From Alnus glutinosa (taxonomy: Eukaryota > Streptophyta > Magnoliopsida > Fagales > Betulaceae): a stretch of 64,000 nt of DNA. The notes below the pieces were generated by a model that saw nothing but the letters and a program-made list of their open reading frames with translations, was not told where the DNA came from and did no database searches. The stretch spans positions 29,852,987 to 29,916,986 of the forward strand of contig NC_084893.1 in NCBI RefSeq assembly GCF_958979055.1. Reading direction: 5' to 3'. Position 1 is the first letter of the stretch; every line of letters starts with the position of its first letter. This document shows, in pieces, positions 12,723 through 24,188 of this stretch. Both the position numbers and the translations under genes were made by a program.

Positions 12723-13603
12723 ATAGGGTTGGGTTCAGCTATATATAGGGCTTAAACTGTCCTATATAATTAGAGGAGGAAATTGGTACCGGCCTAATGC
12801 CATAGCATAAGCTCTGGTGGAGATCCAAAGCCGCTTACCTGAAATTGAATTGGGGGAGATTGATCAAGTGGTATGGGACTCAAAAGGAGGAACCTTCTCT
12901 AATTCTGAGACAGGGGAAAAACTTAGGAATAAACACTAGACTGTTGCTTGGCATAGGCTTCTCTGGTTTCTGCAGCAATCCCTAAACACTCTTTTGTGCT
13001 TTGGCTTGCTTTTCATGGGGCTTTGGTTACAAGTGATAAGATGTGTGGTTGGGGCTACATGGGTGATTGCTTGTGTCTTTTTTGTCGTGCTTGTCAAGAA
13101 ATAAGCCAAGACCATCTCCTCTCTTCCTATAGTTTCAGTGGATTTGGAAAACTATTATGCTAGATTGCTCATTACATAGCCCTCCTACTAATTGGGATGA
13201 GATTGCTTTGTGGAGTGCTGCAGAGATGCGGGGTAAAAGCTTAAAAGCTTGTATACGAAAACTTTCTCTTGGTGATACTGTTTATCATTTGTGGTTGTAG
13301 GTAAATTTCTTGCTGCATGGTAAAACTCCATTGACCAAAGAGAATATAGTATCTATAATCAGATGGGAAGTAAAAACTAAGATATTGGATAAGTTCACTA
13401 TGAGATTCTCCTTGTAATGTCTGGGTTGTTATATTTCAGTTGAGAACTATTGGGTTTTTTTTCTGTTTGGTTGTAGCTGATTCTGTAGATTGATTGTTCT
13501 AGTTGGAACACTTGTATCTAGTTTGACTGGAGAGTTTGTACTGATGTGTTTGGTTTATAAAGATTTTAATTCATCCAAAATATATATATATATATATATA
13601 TAT
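12723..13603 (+). mobile_element. 5'-truncated LINE (L1-type) remnant
   Basis: An 881-bp insertion flanked by the 13-bp duplication attacttttggtt (12710-12722 and 13604-13616). Copy B has the uninterrupted site at about 32758-32775. Translation with frame breaks shows the zinc-binding region found downstream of plant L1 reverse transcriptases: IPKHSFVLWLAFHG, then a Cys-rich stretch CLFCRACQE followed by DHLL. The 3' end is an (AT)n tail rather than poly-A. It is 5'-truncated and non-functional. Confidence 0.8.
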
Positions 13604-13836
13604 ATTACTTTTGGTTTAAGGAATTTGATGAACATATTTTTTAGGTTTTTTATTAGGCACTTTACATACAACTTTAAAATATGGAAACCATTGTGAGTGC
13701 TCTAAGGTCGTACAAGTAAATTGATGTGACCTTACCTATTTTTATCTGCAACTTTTATCCCCATAGAAAGTCTTCTAACATAATCTTTCATCAGTTTTGT
13801 TCGATTGGCCAAATGTTTACGACCTTGTTTGGAAGA

Positions 13837-13877
<41 letters not shown>

Positions 13878-14909
13878 TATAAATTCATATGCAAATTTAG
13901 GATTTAGTTATGTAGAAAAAAAAACTAAATTCACATTCGGTTCTAATTCCAAACACCCAAAACTTTCATAGTTAGACTAGCAGTTTAACATTTAAAATTG
14001 CAGATTTTTAAAAGCGCAGAATTTTGCTTGCGTTTTGAAAACGCTGATTTTTCAAAGTTTTCAACTATCAATTTTTCAAAAATGCACTCTCAAATCCAAA
14101 AGATACATTTTCTACGATTTAGTTAAAAATCACAATCTTACTTTGCGAAAATCATTATGCCAAACGCACTCTAAACACTTTTGTATGTTCTTTACAATTG
14201 TTTTTTTTCGCTTCATATATGTGTTAGTTTATTTTATGGAATGGGAGGTAAATACATGTATATATGTATATATATAGAGTTATACGTAGTAAATAAATTC
14301 CAAATGAAAGATAAGAGTATTTTTACATACATTATTAGTGTTTTTGACATGTATATGTTCTTTCCCCATGTATTCAGTACATTTACTATGTATACATTGG
14401 TGTGCCGTTTGCGGTACTTTTGTTTAAACAATGTATTTATGTTTAGTAGGTTGCTTATTATGTAAAAGCACAATGTAAGTATTTATTTAAATATATGTTT
14501 ATTCAATGTAAAATCAAATTTTTGTTTGTTAGAGTAGTTAGTCGAGTACGAGTGGGTTTTCATCCAAATTTGTATTTGGACTAGCCAAAATAATGTTTGA
14601 CTAGCTGGATATTATGAATGCCCACACGTGAAATGGATGCAGATGCTTGTAACAAGAAGAGGAATAATAACAATAATTAGATGAAAATCGACTAAGGTTC
14701 TGTTTGAGTTTGTGATTTTAAAACGTGCAATTCAAAAATAACGATTTAAAAATGTATTTTTTAAAAACATAGTTAAGAGTTTGTAAAATTGCATTTTAAC
14801 CTTTGAAATCGCAATTTTTACAATTTTAAGTTAAAATCAAAATGTTGAGTACGCAAAATCGTAGTGGAAAGGCACTCTATGTAAACTTTTGGGACCTGCT
14901 AAAAGTTCG

Positions 14910-15655
14910 GTTAAAAACGTTCTACTCCCGGTTGTTTAACGCCTTTATTTTTTGCCCTCTGTGATTCATTTTGTATAGCAGATAGCATCTTGGTTTTGGC
15001 AAAAGATGAAGATGATACTTCCATCTAAAAATTGACAAAAAAAATAACAAAGGTGGCTCATGGCCCAAAACCACCTCCAAGGAGAAAATGGGGATGACCA
15101 AAACACTCCCAAAAGCCCACGGGGGTGGTTAGGCCACCCCCACAAGGCCAAAGAGTGCTAAAAATAAATAAATAGAAGGTTTAGGGAGTTTGGCCCTTGG
15201 GTGTGGCCAAACCACCCTCACAAGGTCAAAGGGTCCAAAAAAAAAAAAGGTTAGTGGGTTTGACCCTTTGGAGTGACTAAACTCACTTTAAGCCAAATGG
15301 CCACCCCCAAGGCCAAATGGAGGTGGTTTCGGCCACACCCATTTTCTCTTTGGGAATAGCCGAACCACCCCCTTTGAGTCATGGGGGTGGATCCTTCAAT
15401 TATTGTTGTTATTATTTTTTAAAAAAAATAAATTGTAATGCTTCTTTTTTAAAAGTTTTATTATTTTTAGTTTTTAATTTTTTTAATGCATAGGATATGT
15501 GTCGCTTAAACTTTCGTCAATCTTTAGATAGAAGTACCATCTTTATCTTTTGTCAAAATAAAGATACCATTTGCTATATGAAATGACTCATTGCGAACAA
15601 AAAAAAATAAAAAATAAAGTCGTTAAGCCTCGTTGGACAAAGCGTATATAACCTT
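14910..15655. mobile_element. Fold-back element with GC-rich core (copy A)
   Basis: Arms of about 150 bp are inverted relative to each other: the left arm contains 'acgcctttattttttgccct' and 'gatacttccatctaaa', and the right arm contains their complements near 15530-15640. The core (15060-15390) is packed with variants of ggccaaaccaccccc and gggggtggc. No open frame is seen. The equivalent in copy B is at about 34345-35110. Confidence 0.65.
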
Positions 15656-15659
15656 TAAA

Positions 15660-18000
15660 AATTACCGGATTAAATACCTATTTGTCTCATTGTGCTTTAC
15701 GACCTTTATTTTTTGCCCCCTCAGTTTTACTTTTTACCAAATTTGGTAACTGTAGTATATGAAAAGATGGAAATGGTACCTCCGTCCAATTTCCTGTTCA
15801 AAACTAACGTCCAGCCACCTCATTCTACAGGTGTCGACGTACATGCACGACACATGTCCATGTGGCACACCTCAGCGCTAACGTTTGCTACCATTTTTTA
15901 TTATTATTTTAATGATTTCTTATATATATATTAAAAAAAAATATCTGGGGTGGCTGCCACCCCCATTTTGGCCAATGAGGTGGCTTTTTAAAACTATTTT
16001 TGATACTTATTCAAACCACAGGGGGTACATCATGAAATTTATAAAACCACAAGGGTATATATTGGAAAAAAAAATTGTGTTTAAGTAACAAATATTTGAT
16101 CATTTTTTGGGTTATATCAATTGGACATGCATATAATTTTGTGTTTTCAATTGTTACACATGACTGATTGTGTTTTTTTTTGTTTTTTTTTTTTTATTTT
16201 TTATGAAGGGTTCAATTCTGATACTTATTCAAACCACAGAGAGCACATCATGAAATTTATAAAATCATAGGGGTATATATTGGAAAAAAATTGTGTTTAA
16301 GTAACAAACATTTGGTTATTTTTTGGGTTATATCAATTGGACACGCATATAATTTTGTGTTTCTAATTGTTACACATGACTAATTGTGTTTTTTTTTTTT
16401 TATGAAGGGTTCAATTCTAATACTGATTCAAACCACAGAGAGCACATCATGAAATTTATAAAATCATAGGGGTATATATTGGAAAAAAATTTGTGTTTAA
16501 GTAACAAACATTTGGTCATCTTTTGGGTTATATCAATTGGCCACACATATAATTTTGTGTTCCCAATTGTTACGCATGACTGATTGTGTTTTGTTTTGTT
16601 TTTTATTTTTTATTTTTTTATTTTTATGAAGGGTTCAATTCTTGTCAACATGTTATTTTGATACATGACATGCATACATGTTACTTTTGGTTCAAAACAG
16701 GCATACCAAATATACCAAATATTATTTGTGTATAAAATATCATTTGTGATATAATTACAAAACTAAAGTGCAATTTCTGGTACTTATTAAAATCACATGG
16801 GGCACACCATGAAATGTATAAAACCACATGGGTATATATTGGAAGAAAAAAATTGTGATTTTTAATTTTAAGGTTTTTTCTTTTTAAAAAAATAAAATAA
16901 AATTATAGGAACCACTCCTTTCGGCCGCATGGGGTTTTATGGGTCAAAATGCTGTATTGGCCTCACCATAATTAAAAGACAAAAAAAAATTAATTAATTA
17001 ATTTTTATTTTTCCTTTTGCTTTGTTGTCACGAACTGCCACGTCAATTTTTTTAAAAACTCTTAAAAATTGGGGCACCAGTACTCTTTCTCTTTCTCAAA
17101 GGGCAGATGAAGAAAATGTCTCCCCAACTCCCCCCCTATTAAGCGGGGGAAAAAAATTCATCAAATTAGGACGGCTGTGCTTGTGTGTGAGAGACTCCGA
17201 GACTCCTAGACAGTCTTGAGCTCCGAAACCCAGAAGTGACAAGAGTAGAAGCTTCTTCCATCATCAGCAGTTTAGTCAAAACAAAAGCTTTAGATGTCAG
17301 GGACGACACATTTAGCCTCATAAAACAACTGCACTATCCGTGGGTTTAACTTATCTTTCGACTCCGAAACATACAACTTGAGGCTACCAGAATCCTGTCA
17401 TGTCCGGATCAGACGAATCATGACCTATAAATTATGCACTTCAAAGTAACTCATCAGTTCCTGTTAACCTAGCAAATTTATTTTTTTTCTTTTTAGTTTC
17501 AAAACAAAAAAACATTACCAAGAAAGAATAATGCTAGAAGGACAATTTTTGTCCTCGCAAATGTCATTTGCATTTTAATATTACTATTAGATTTAAGAGA
17601 ATCATTATTAAATTTTGATTTAATATTAATATATTTTTTTTAAAAAAAAAAAACTATACACAGTCAAGGCCAGGCGATGGGTTTTTACTTTTCTATTTTA
17701 TTTTATAAATAATAATATTTTGAAAATTTTGATATTCTCTGCTAGGATTGAAAAAGGATTAGTGTTATTGCAAATTTTTAAAATGGTGTGTACAATTACA
17801 AAATAATAAAACATTGAGGAATAAATAAAATTTTTCCCAATTATTAATTAGGGGCTTAGATAGCGGCCTAATCCACATAATGGTTGAGCCGTTTCAGACC
17901 ATTATCATTGGCCCATTTGGCCTGGGGTGGCTCGACCATCTCCAGACCCCAATCCCAATGGTCAAAACTTAATTTATTTATTATTATTATTTTTTTTTTC
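15660..18000. other. Copy-A-specific 2.3-kb stretch
   Basis: Copy B passes directly from the right arm of the fold-back element (about 35110) to the C-rich stretch before the WD40 5' UTR (about 35230). Copy A has about 2.3 kb more. It begins with another half-arm of the fold-back family (about 15663-15900) and includes a tandem repeat array. I cannot tell whether A gained it or B lost it. No gene is seen. Confidence 0.55.
15988..16870. repeat. Degenerate tandem repeat, units of about 200-230 bp
   Basis: Units begin near 15988, 16219 and 16420 with the phrase 'atacttattcaaaccacag' or close variants, followed by 'catgaaatttataaaa', 'ggtatatattgg' and 'ggttatatcaattgg'. A more diverged fourth partial unit begins near 16777. 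Unit 2 to unit 3 spacing is about 201 bp. Confidence 0.85.
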
Positions 18001-18066
18001 TTTCCCCCCCCACCCTATCCTTCTCGCGATCCAATAACCCCAAAAAAATCATTTTAATTTTCGACA

Positions 18067-18071
18067 TAAAA
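18067..18071. repeat. Left target site duplication of the Gypsy element (TAAAA)
   Basis: TAAAA directly before the 5' LTR is repeated at 24184-24188 directly after the 3' LTR. Copy B shows the single, unoccupied TAAAA at about 35309-35313 within the same flanking sequence. Confidence 0.95.
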
Positions 18072-18536
18072 TGTTATGGGCCTGCTAGAGTGGATAGCTG
18101 GAAGTAGCTTTGGACAGCATCAGCCCATGATGACAGGAAGGATCCGAGTGACAGAAGGGTTCAGCCCAGAGGATGGAAGAATTCTGGTAGCAGAAGAGAT
18201 CTTCTCCGAGCTTCTAGAATAAGTCCACCTCACCTATGTTAATTTACTGCTTTATCCCTGTAACGGTGCGCCTAGGAGCATCTTTCATTTGTATTCCTTT
18301 TGTTTTGTTTTATGTTTACGTGGAAGGAGGAGCTGGCAATCGGTTAGAATATATTCTAACCGATTGGGTTATTTAAGGAAAGAAGGAGGGAGAGTCAGGG
18401 CAAGTGAGAATATAATTGAATTGTTCATCCTTCTTGAGAGTTCGGGCCTCTCTAAGAGCCCTTATCCATACTCAATACACTCCAGAATTCCCTTCAGCTT
18501 GCAATTTCTCCTTTGTTCTTAAACAATCCCTTTACA
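18072..18536 (+). repeat. 5' LTR (465 bp)
   Basis: Starts TGTTATGGGCC and ends CCCTTTACA. The same sequence, apart from about 7 substitutions and one MITE insertion, forms the 3' LTR. It contains a perfect 30-bp palindrome at 18337-18366. Confidence 0.97.
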
Positions 18537-18538
18537 AG

Positions 18539-18552
18539 TGGTATCCAGAGCC
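18539..18552 (+). promoter_or_regulatory. Primer-binding site, initiator tRNA-Met type
   Basis: tggtatccagagcc lies 2 bp after the 5' LTR. It matches the usual plant PBS complementary to initiator Met tRNA except for one extra C. Confidence 0.8.
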
Positions 18553-18607
18553 AATCCTTCCTACCCATTGCTTCTGCGTTGTGCATTCTCGCCCAAAAAT
18601 TTTTCTC

Positions 18608-21600
18608 ATGGCTGACGGGACTCGTCTAGCTCACCTCACCGACTCTCTCAAAATCTGTCATGACCACATAGCCCAACAAGAAACTACCAATGCAGCTGTC
18701 CAGCAGCAGTTGACTGAACTCACTGACATGTTCCGCACCTTTCTAGCTACGCAGCCCAGACAGCAGCCGGAACGTCCGCCTCCTGACGAACCGCCTCCCT
18801 TTCAGCTTCCCTTTGCTCCTGGCCGTGGGGATCGTTGCGTTCCGGGCCGGGAGGGTCGTGCTGCTCCGGAAGGCCGTGAGGATCGTCTTCGGAACCTTCG
18901 GAGGCCAGTTGACCAGGATGGTTGGGATGTGCATGACGATCACCACCTCAGGTTTCAGGATGATTTTCCTGATCGACGTGAGGATCAGTTGTTCCATACT
19001 CGTCCTTTCCGATTAGAGTTTCCACGGTTTGATGGTGATAACCCTGCTAATTGGTCTTACAAGGCGAACCGATTTTTTGATTTCTATCAAACGCCTTTAT
19101 ACCACCGTCTTCGCATGGCCTCTTTTCACATGGAGGGTGAGGCTCTAATCTGGTTTCAGGACGCTAACGACGCTGGCCTGTTTCCCACTTGGGATGCCTT
19201 CCTCCAGGCTTTGCTCACCCGTTTTGGGCCAACTTATGATGACCCGATGGAAGCTTTGATGCGGCTTCGTCAGGTTTCCACAGTGGCAGAATATACATCC
19301 CAGTTTGAGGCTCTGTCCAATCGGCTACGAGGAGTTTCTGAGCAAAACAGATTAAGCTGTTTTCTTAGCGGTTTAAAAGATGATATCCGCTTACCTGTGA
19401 GAATGTTACACCCACCTACGTTGGGAGCAGCGTTTGGGTTGGCTAAATTACAGGAGGAATATCTCCTCTCATTCCGGAAGCCCCTCCGGGTTTCGTCATC
19501 TTCCGTCTCTTTTGGCCGACATCAATCTTGGGGTCAATCCAGTAGCACACCCAACTCAGCTCAGCCCAGTGCTTCGAACCCTTTAGCATTACCTACCAAA
19601 GCTGCCTCCGGACTACCCGTCCAACGTATTTCTCCTGCCCAAATGAAAGAGAGACGTGACAAAGGTCTCTGTTATTACTGTGATGACAGGTGGCTGCCGG
19701 GACATAAATGTAAGTCTCCACGGTTATTCCTCATGTCCGGATTGGAATTACCTTCGGAGGATCCTTCTGATGAAGTTTATTATGACTCTACCGATGGGGT
19801 TGATACGGTTCCAGAATTTGATATAGTGGAGTGCAAAGATCCTGAAATTTCTATCAGTGCAATTTCGGGTTCTTCAGGGTCCAAATCCATGCGTCTGTTG
19901 GGAGTGTTGCAGTCACATGTGGTGAGCATCCTCATTGATTCAGGAAGTACCCACAACTTCCTGGATCCGGCTTTCTTGGCCAAAATACACCTTCCAGTAT
20001 TATCTACTCCCCGCCTGCAAGTGAAGATTGCCAATGGGGAGACTATTCAATGTTTTGGTCGTGTATCATCCGTCTCTCTCAAAGTGCAAGGTCAGCCTAT
20101 TCAGGCAGATTTCTACCTCATTTCGTTAGGCGGTTGTGACATGGTCCTCGGGGTTCAGTGGTTACAAACCCTTGGGCTGGTCCTTTGGGATTTTTCCCTT
20201 ATGACTATGCAGTACTCTGCCAATGGAGTCCCTGTCTTGTTGAAAGGTTTAGGGCCTTTGGAATTTTCTATGGAGGAAGGAGGTCAGTTTCTCAAATCTG
20301 ATGTTTCGGCCAATAAGGGGTTTTTCCTAAAACTGATTTGTGGCACTTCCGACCAATCAGGTCCACCATGCCCACCTGATATACAATCCCTTCTTCTTAC
20401 CTACACCTCTGTTTTTGCTGAGCCCACTGACCTTCCACCCCCTCGTTCCCATGACCACAAAATTCCGTTATCTTGTTCCACTCCCATCAATGTTCGAGCT
20501 TACCGTTATCCTTACTTCCAAAAGTCTGAAATAGAAAAACTTATCCGAGACATGTTATCTTCAGGAGTCATTCGCCCTAGCCAAAGCCCATTTTCTGCCC
20601 CTGTCCTTCTTGTCCACAAGCCTGATGGTAGTTGGCGCCTATGTGTCGACTATCGCGCCCTTAATCACAAAACAATCAAGGACAAATTTCCTATTCCAAT
20701 CATCGACGAATTGCTCGATGAACTTCATGGGGCAGTGGTTTTTTCCAAATTGGATTTACGTTCGGGATATCACCAAATAAGGATGCATCAAGATGACATC
20801 CCTAAGACGGCTTTCCGGACTCACGAGGGACATTATGAGTTCCTCGTCATGCCTTTCGGCCTTACAAATGCACCAGCCACTTTTCAAAGCCTTATGAACG
20901 ACTTATTCAAACCGTTTCTCCGACGATTTGTTCTTGTCTTCTTTGATGACATATTGATCTACAGTAGCTCCATGACTGACCATTTATTACATTTGCAAAC
21001 TGTACTGCAGGTTTTAGTTCAACATCACTTGTTTGCAAACCTTTCAAAGTGTCGGTTTGCTGTACCTGAGATCGAGTATCTGGGACACCTGATTTCCCAG
21101 CATGGGGTACGGGCAGACCCTGCTAAGCTGGACGCCATGGTCTCTTGGCCTATTCCACGATCCATTAAAGCCTTGCGTGGATTCTTAGGCCTCACCGGGT
21201 ATTACCGCAAGTTCATTCGCCATTATGGCCTGTTGGCGGCTCCTTTATCCAATCTGTTGAAGAAGAATTCTTTTGTATGGACTTCAGAGGCTACACAAGC
21301 TTTTAAAGCTCTTAAATTGGCAGTCACTTCTCCACCGGTTCTGCATCTTCCAGATTTCTCCCTTCCATTTGTTATCGAGTGTGATGCAAGTGGCACGGGG
21401 TTGGGAGCAGTTTTAATGCAAGAAGGTCGACCTCTTGCTTTCCTTAGTAAAGCTTTGAAAGGTCGGACACTCATGCTGTCCACCTATGAGAAAGAGCTCC
21501 TCGCCTTAGTCACCGCTGTTCAGAAATGGCGTCCTTATTTGCTGGGGCACCCTTTTATTGTCCGGACTGACCACCAGGCCCTGAAGTTTCTTTTGGAACA

Positions 21601-23212
21601 GTAGTTTGGCACCGTGGCTCAACAACGTTGGTTATCAAAGCTCTTAGGATATGATTTTGTCATCGAGTTTAAAAGTGGCCGGGATAATAAGGTGGCCGAT
21701 GCTTTATCAAGGCAAGGGGATGAGGAGTCTAATCAGGAGGAATTCTCGGTTTCTTTGATTTCTTTCCCTACCCCGGATTGGATTACAGACTTAAAATCCT
21801 CTTACAATGGTGACACAAAGGCCCAGACTCTTTTGGATGAATTCAGCAAGGGTATACATACTGTTCAAGGCTTCACTCTCCAGCAAGGTTTACTTCTCTA
21901 TAAGGGTCGTCTTTGGCTTGTCAAAGGATCTTCCTTTCAGAATCAAGTTTTGGAGTATATTCACTCCAATCCAACTTCAGGCCATTCTGGTTTTCATAAG
22001 ACCCTTGCTCGTGCTAAGACAAATTTCATTTGGAAAGGAATGAAGTCAGACATTAAGGCTTTTGTCCGTGAATGTCGGGTTTGCCAGGAGAATAAACACG
22101 AAACAGTTTTACCGGCAGGTTTACTACAGCCATTACCTATTCCCTCCCGGGTATGGTCGGACATTTCTCTTGATTTTATAGAGGGTCTCCCAAATTCTAA
22201 AGGTTTCTCAGTCATTTTGGTGGTTGTGGACCGATTAACCAAGTATGGCCATTTCATTCCATTGGCTCATCCTTTTTCAGCCTCACAAGTAGCTCAGGTC
22301 TTTTTTGCCAATATTTTCAAGTTGCATGGGATGCCATCTACCATTGTATCGGACAGAGACCCTACATTTACTAGCTCGTTTTGGCGAGAGCTTTTCCGTT
22401 TACAGGGCAGCACTCTGGCCTTCAGCTCAGCCTATCACCCGCAATCGGATGGACAAACAGAGGCCCTCAATAAGTGCCTCGAAACTTACCTCCGTTGCTA
22501 TGCGGGGGCCAAACCTAAAGCTTGGAGCACTTGGCTTCCATTGGCAGAGTGGTGGTACAATACCAGCCACCACTCTTCCACGGGGTTCACTCCCTTTGAA
22601 GCAATCTATGGCTACGCGCCACCAGCTCTCCTTTCCTATGTGCCGGGCACCTCGGCAAATTTGGCTGTTGATTCTCAGTTACGAGACCGCACAACGATAC
22701 TTACATTGCTCAAAGAACATTTACATCAGGCCCAGAACCGCATGAAAACTTATGCAGACAAACATAGATCAGACCGTCAATTTAATGTGGGGGATTGGGT
22801 GTACCTGAGGCTCCAACCATATAGGCAGAAATCGGTGGCTATGCGGAAACATCTCAAACTTTCACCTCGATTTTTTGGTCCCTTTAAGGTTTTGAGCCGG
22901 GTTGGCACTGTGGCGTACTGCTTAGACCTTCCACCAGAATCTCGCATACACCCTGTTTTTCATGTCTCGTGTTTAAAGAAAAAACTTGGCCTGTCTTCAT
23001 CTCCGTTATCCACATTGCCTCCTGTGGATACTAACGGTGAGATTCGGTTGGAACCGGAGCTCATTGTCAATCGACGTCTGATCAAACACCAGGGCCGTGC
23101 AACGACAGAAGTCTTGGTTCGTTGGCGTGGTGCGTCGGCTGAAGATGATACTTGGGAGCTCTTGTGGACTCTCCAGCAACAGTACCCGCACCTTGTGGGC
23201 AAGGTGCTTTAA
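18608..23212 (+). pseudogene. Gag-pol polyprotein of the Gypsy element, one in-frame stop
   Basis: A single frame of 1534 codons from ATG 18608, broken only by TAG at 21602-21604 (codon 999). In order: Gag; zinc knuckle starting at about codon 355 (CYYCDDRWLPGHKC); aspartic protease with DSGSTHN at 444; reverse transcriptase with FFDDIL, the catalytic DD at 780-781; RNase H with ECDASG, D at 926; integrase with an HHCC zinc region and the catalytic D1189, D1249, E1285 (35 residues between the last two, the D-D-35-E spacing); and a chromodomain at about 1487-1520. The stop falls at the end of RNase H, so without readthrough no integrase would be made. All recognisable catalytic residues are otherwise present and I see no frameshift. 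Confidence 0.93.
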
Positions 23213-23224
23213 TGGGGGAGGCCC

Positions 23225-24183
23225 TGTTATGGGCCTGCTAGAGTGGATAGCTAGAAGTAGCTTTGGACAGCATCAGCCCATGATGACAGGAAGGATCCGA
23301 GTGACAGAAGGGTTCAGCCCAGAGGATGGAAGAATTTTGGTAGCAGAAGAGATCTTCTCCGAGCTTCTAGAATAAGTCCACCTCACCTATGTTAATTTAC
23401 TGCTTTATCCCTGTAACGGTGCGCCTAGGAGAATCTTTCATTTGTATTCCTTTTGTTTTGTTTTACGTTTACGTGGAAGGAGGAGCTGGCAATCAGTTGG
23501 AATATATTCTAACCGATTGGGTTATTTAAGGAAAGAAGGAGGGAGAGTCGGGGCAAGTGAGAATATAATTGAATTGTTCATCCTTCTTGAGAGTTCGGGC
23601 CTCTCTAAGAGCACTCCCAATGGATTATCTATTTGCAATTTTAAGCTAGAATAGATAATAAAAGTGTTAAAAAGAGACTCCATCAGCTTATGTATTCCAA
23701 CTCTATAATAGATTTTCCTTAATTCCATAAATAGTGGAACTCTACATGTAGAGTTATACTATTCACTTATCTATTTTTTTATTCTTTATCTCCACTTTTT
23801 TAGCTTTGCTTTTTTGCTTTTTCCCTCCACCACTCCACGTTCTTCTTTTTTTTTTTCTTCATTTATAGTGGAGATTTAAGAGAAAGTGTGCAAAGTAGTG
23901 GAGTTATAAAGCGGGACCCACATGAAAAAAAAAAATACTATAATGAAATAAATAAATTAAAAATAATAAAAAAATAATATAGAGTTAAGAATAGATAATC
24001 GGATGTATAGTGCATTTAAAATTCATTAGCTAAACTAGATAAAATAGATTTTGATTAGCTATTCTAGATTGAAAAATACATAAACCATTGGGAATGCTCT
24101 AAGAGCCCTTATCCATACTCAATACACTCCAGAATTCCCTTCAGCTTGCAATTTCTCCTTTGTTCTTAAACAATCCCTTTACA
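23225..24183 (+). repeat. 3' LTR, interrupted by a MITE
   Basis: 959 bp long. Removing the 491-bp MITE and one 3-bp target duplication leaves exactly 465 bp, the length of the 5' LTR. Its last 60 bp end 24 bp upstream of a likely WD40-A 5' UTR region, so LTR promoter activity could in principle affect that gene. Confidence 0.96.
23609..24099. mobile_element. Tourist-like (PIF/Harbinger) MITE nested in the 3' LTR
   Basis: A 491-bp AT-rich insertion with 15-bp terminal inverted repeats, GAGCACTCCCAATGG at the left and the complement of GAGCATTCCCAATGG at the right (one mismatch), flanked by TAA on both sides (23606-23608 and 24100-24102). A TAA/TWA target and this terminus are typical of Tourist MITEs. 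The 5' LTR lacks it, so it arrived after the Gypsy element. No coding capacity. Confidence 0.93.
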
Positions 24184-24188
24184 TAAAA

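Larger units (their letters stand above)
11900..18066. other. Divergent intergenic region ARP8-A / WD40-A, filled with repeats
   Basis: Holds the ARP8 promoter and 5' UTR near 11900-12100 and, at its right end, the original promoter area of WD40 copy A. In between are a LINE insertion, long T runs (13841-13874), a fold-back element (14910-15655) and a copy-A-specific stretch with tandem repeats (about 15660-18000). No other gene is seen. Short MITE-like phrases (fragments beginning 'gtttgagtttgtgattttaaaa') recur near 14700 here, near 33985 in copy B, and near 52825. Confidence 0.6.
18072..24183 (+). mobile_element. Ty3/Gypsy LTR retrotransposon with chromodomain, nearly full length
   Basis: Structurally complete: TG...CA LTRs, a primer-binding site, one long gag-pol frame, a purine tract (gggggagg) before the 3' LTR and a 5-bp target duplication. 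Domain order protease, RT, RNase H, integrase plus a C-terminal chromodomain place it among chromoviruses; the clade (Reina, Tekay or other) is not decided. The LTRs differ at about 7 of 465 positions by eye, so the insertion is fairly recent. It sits just upstream of, or in, the 5' UTR of WD40 copy A, in the same orientation. An in-frame stop codon makes this copy probably non-autonomous. Confidence 0.96.

Noticed and set aside
15988-16870. Regularly spaced repeats as a CRISPR-like array
   Set aside because: Units are about 200-230 bp, diverged throughout and lie in a plant intergenic region. There are no short repeats with unique spacers and no associated genes.
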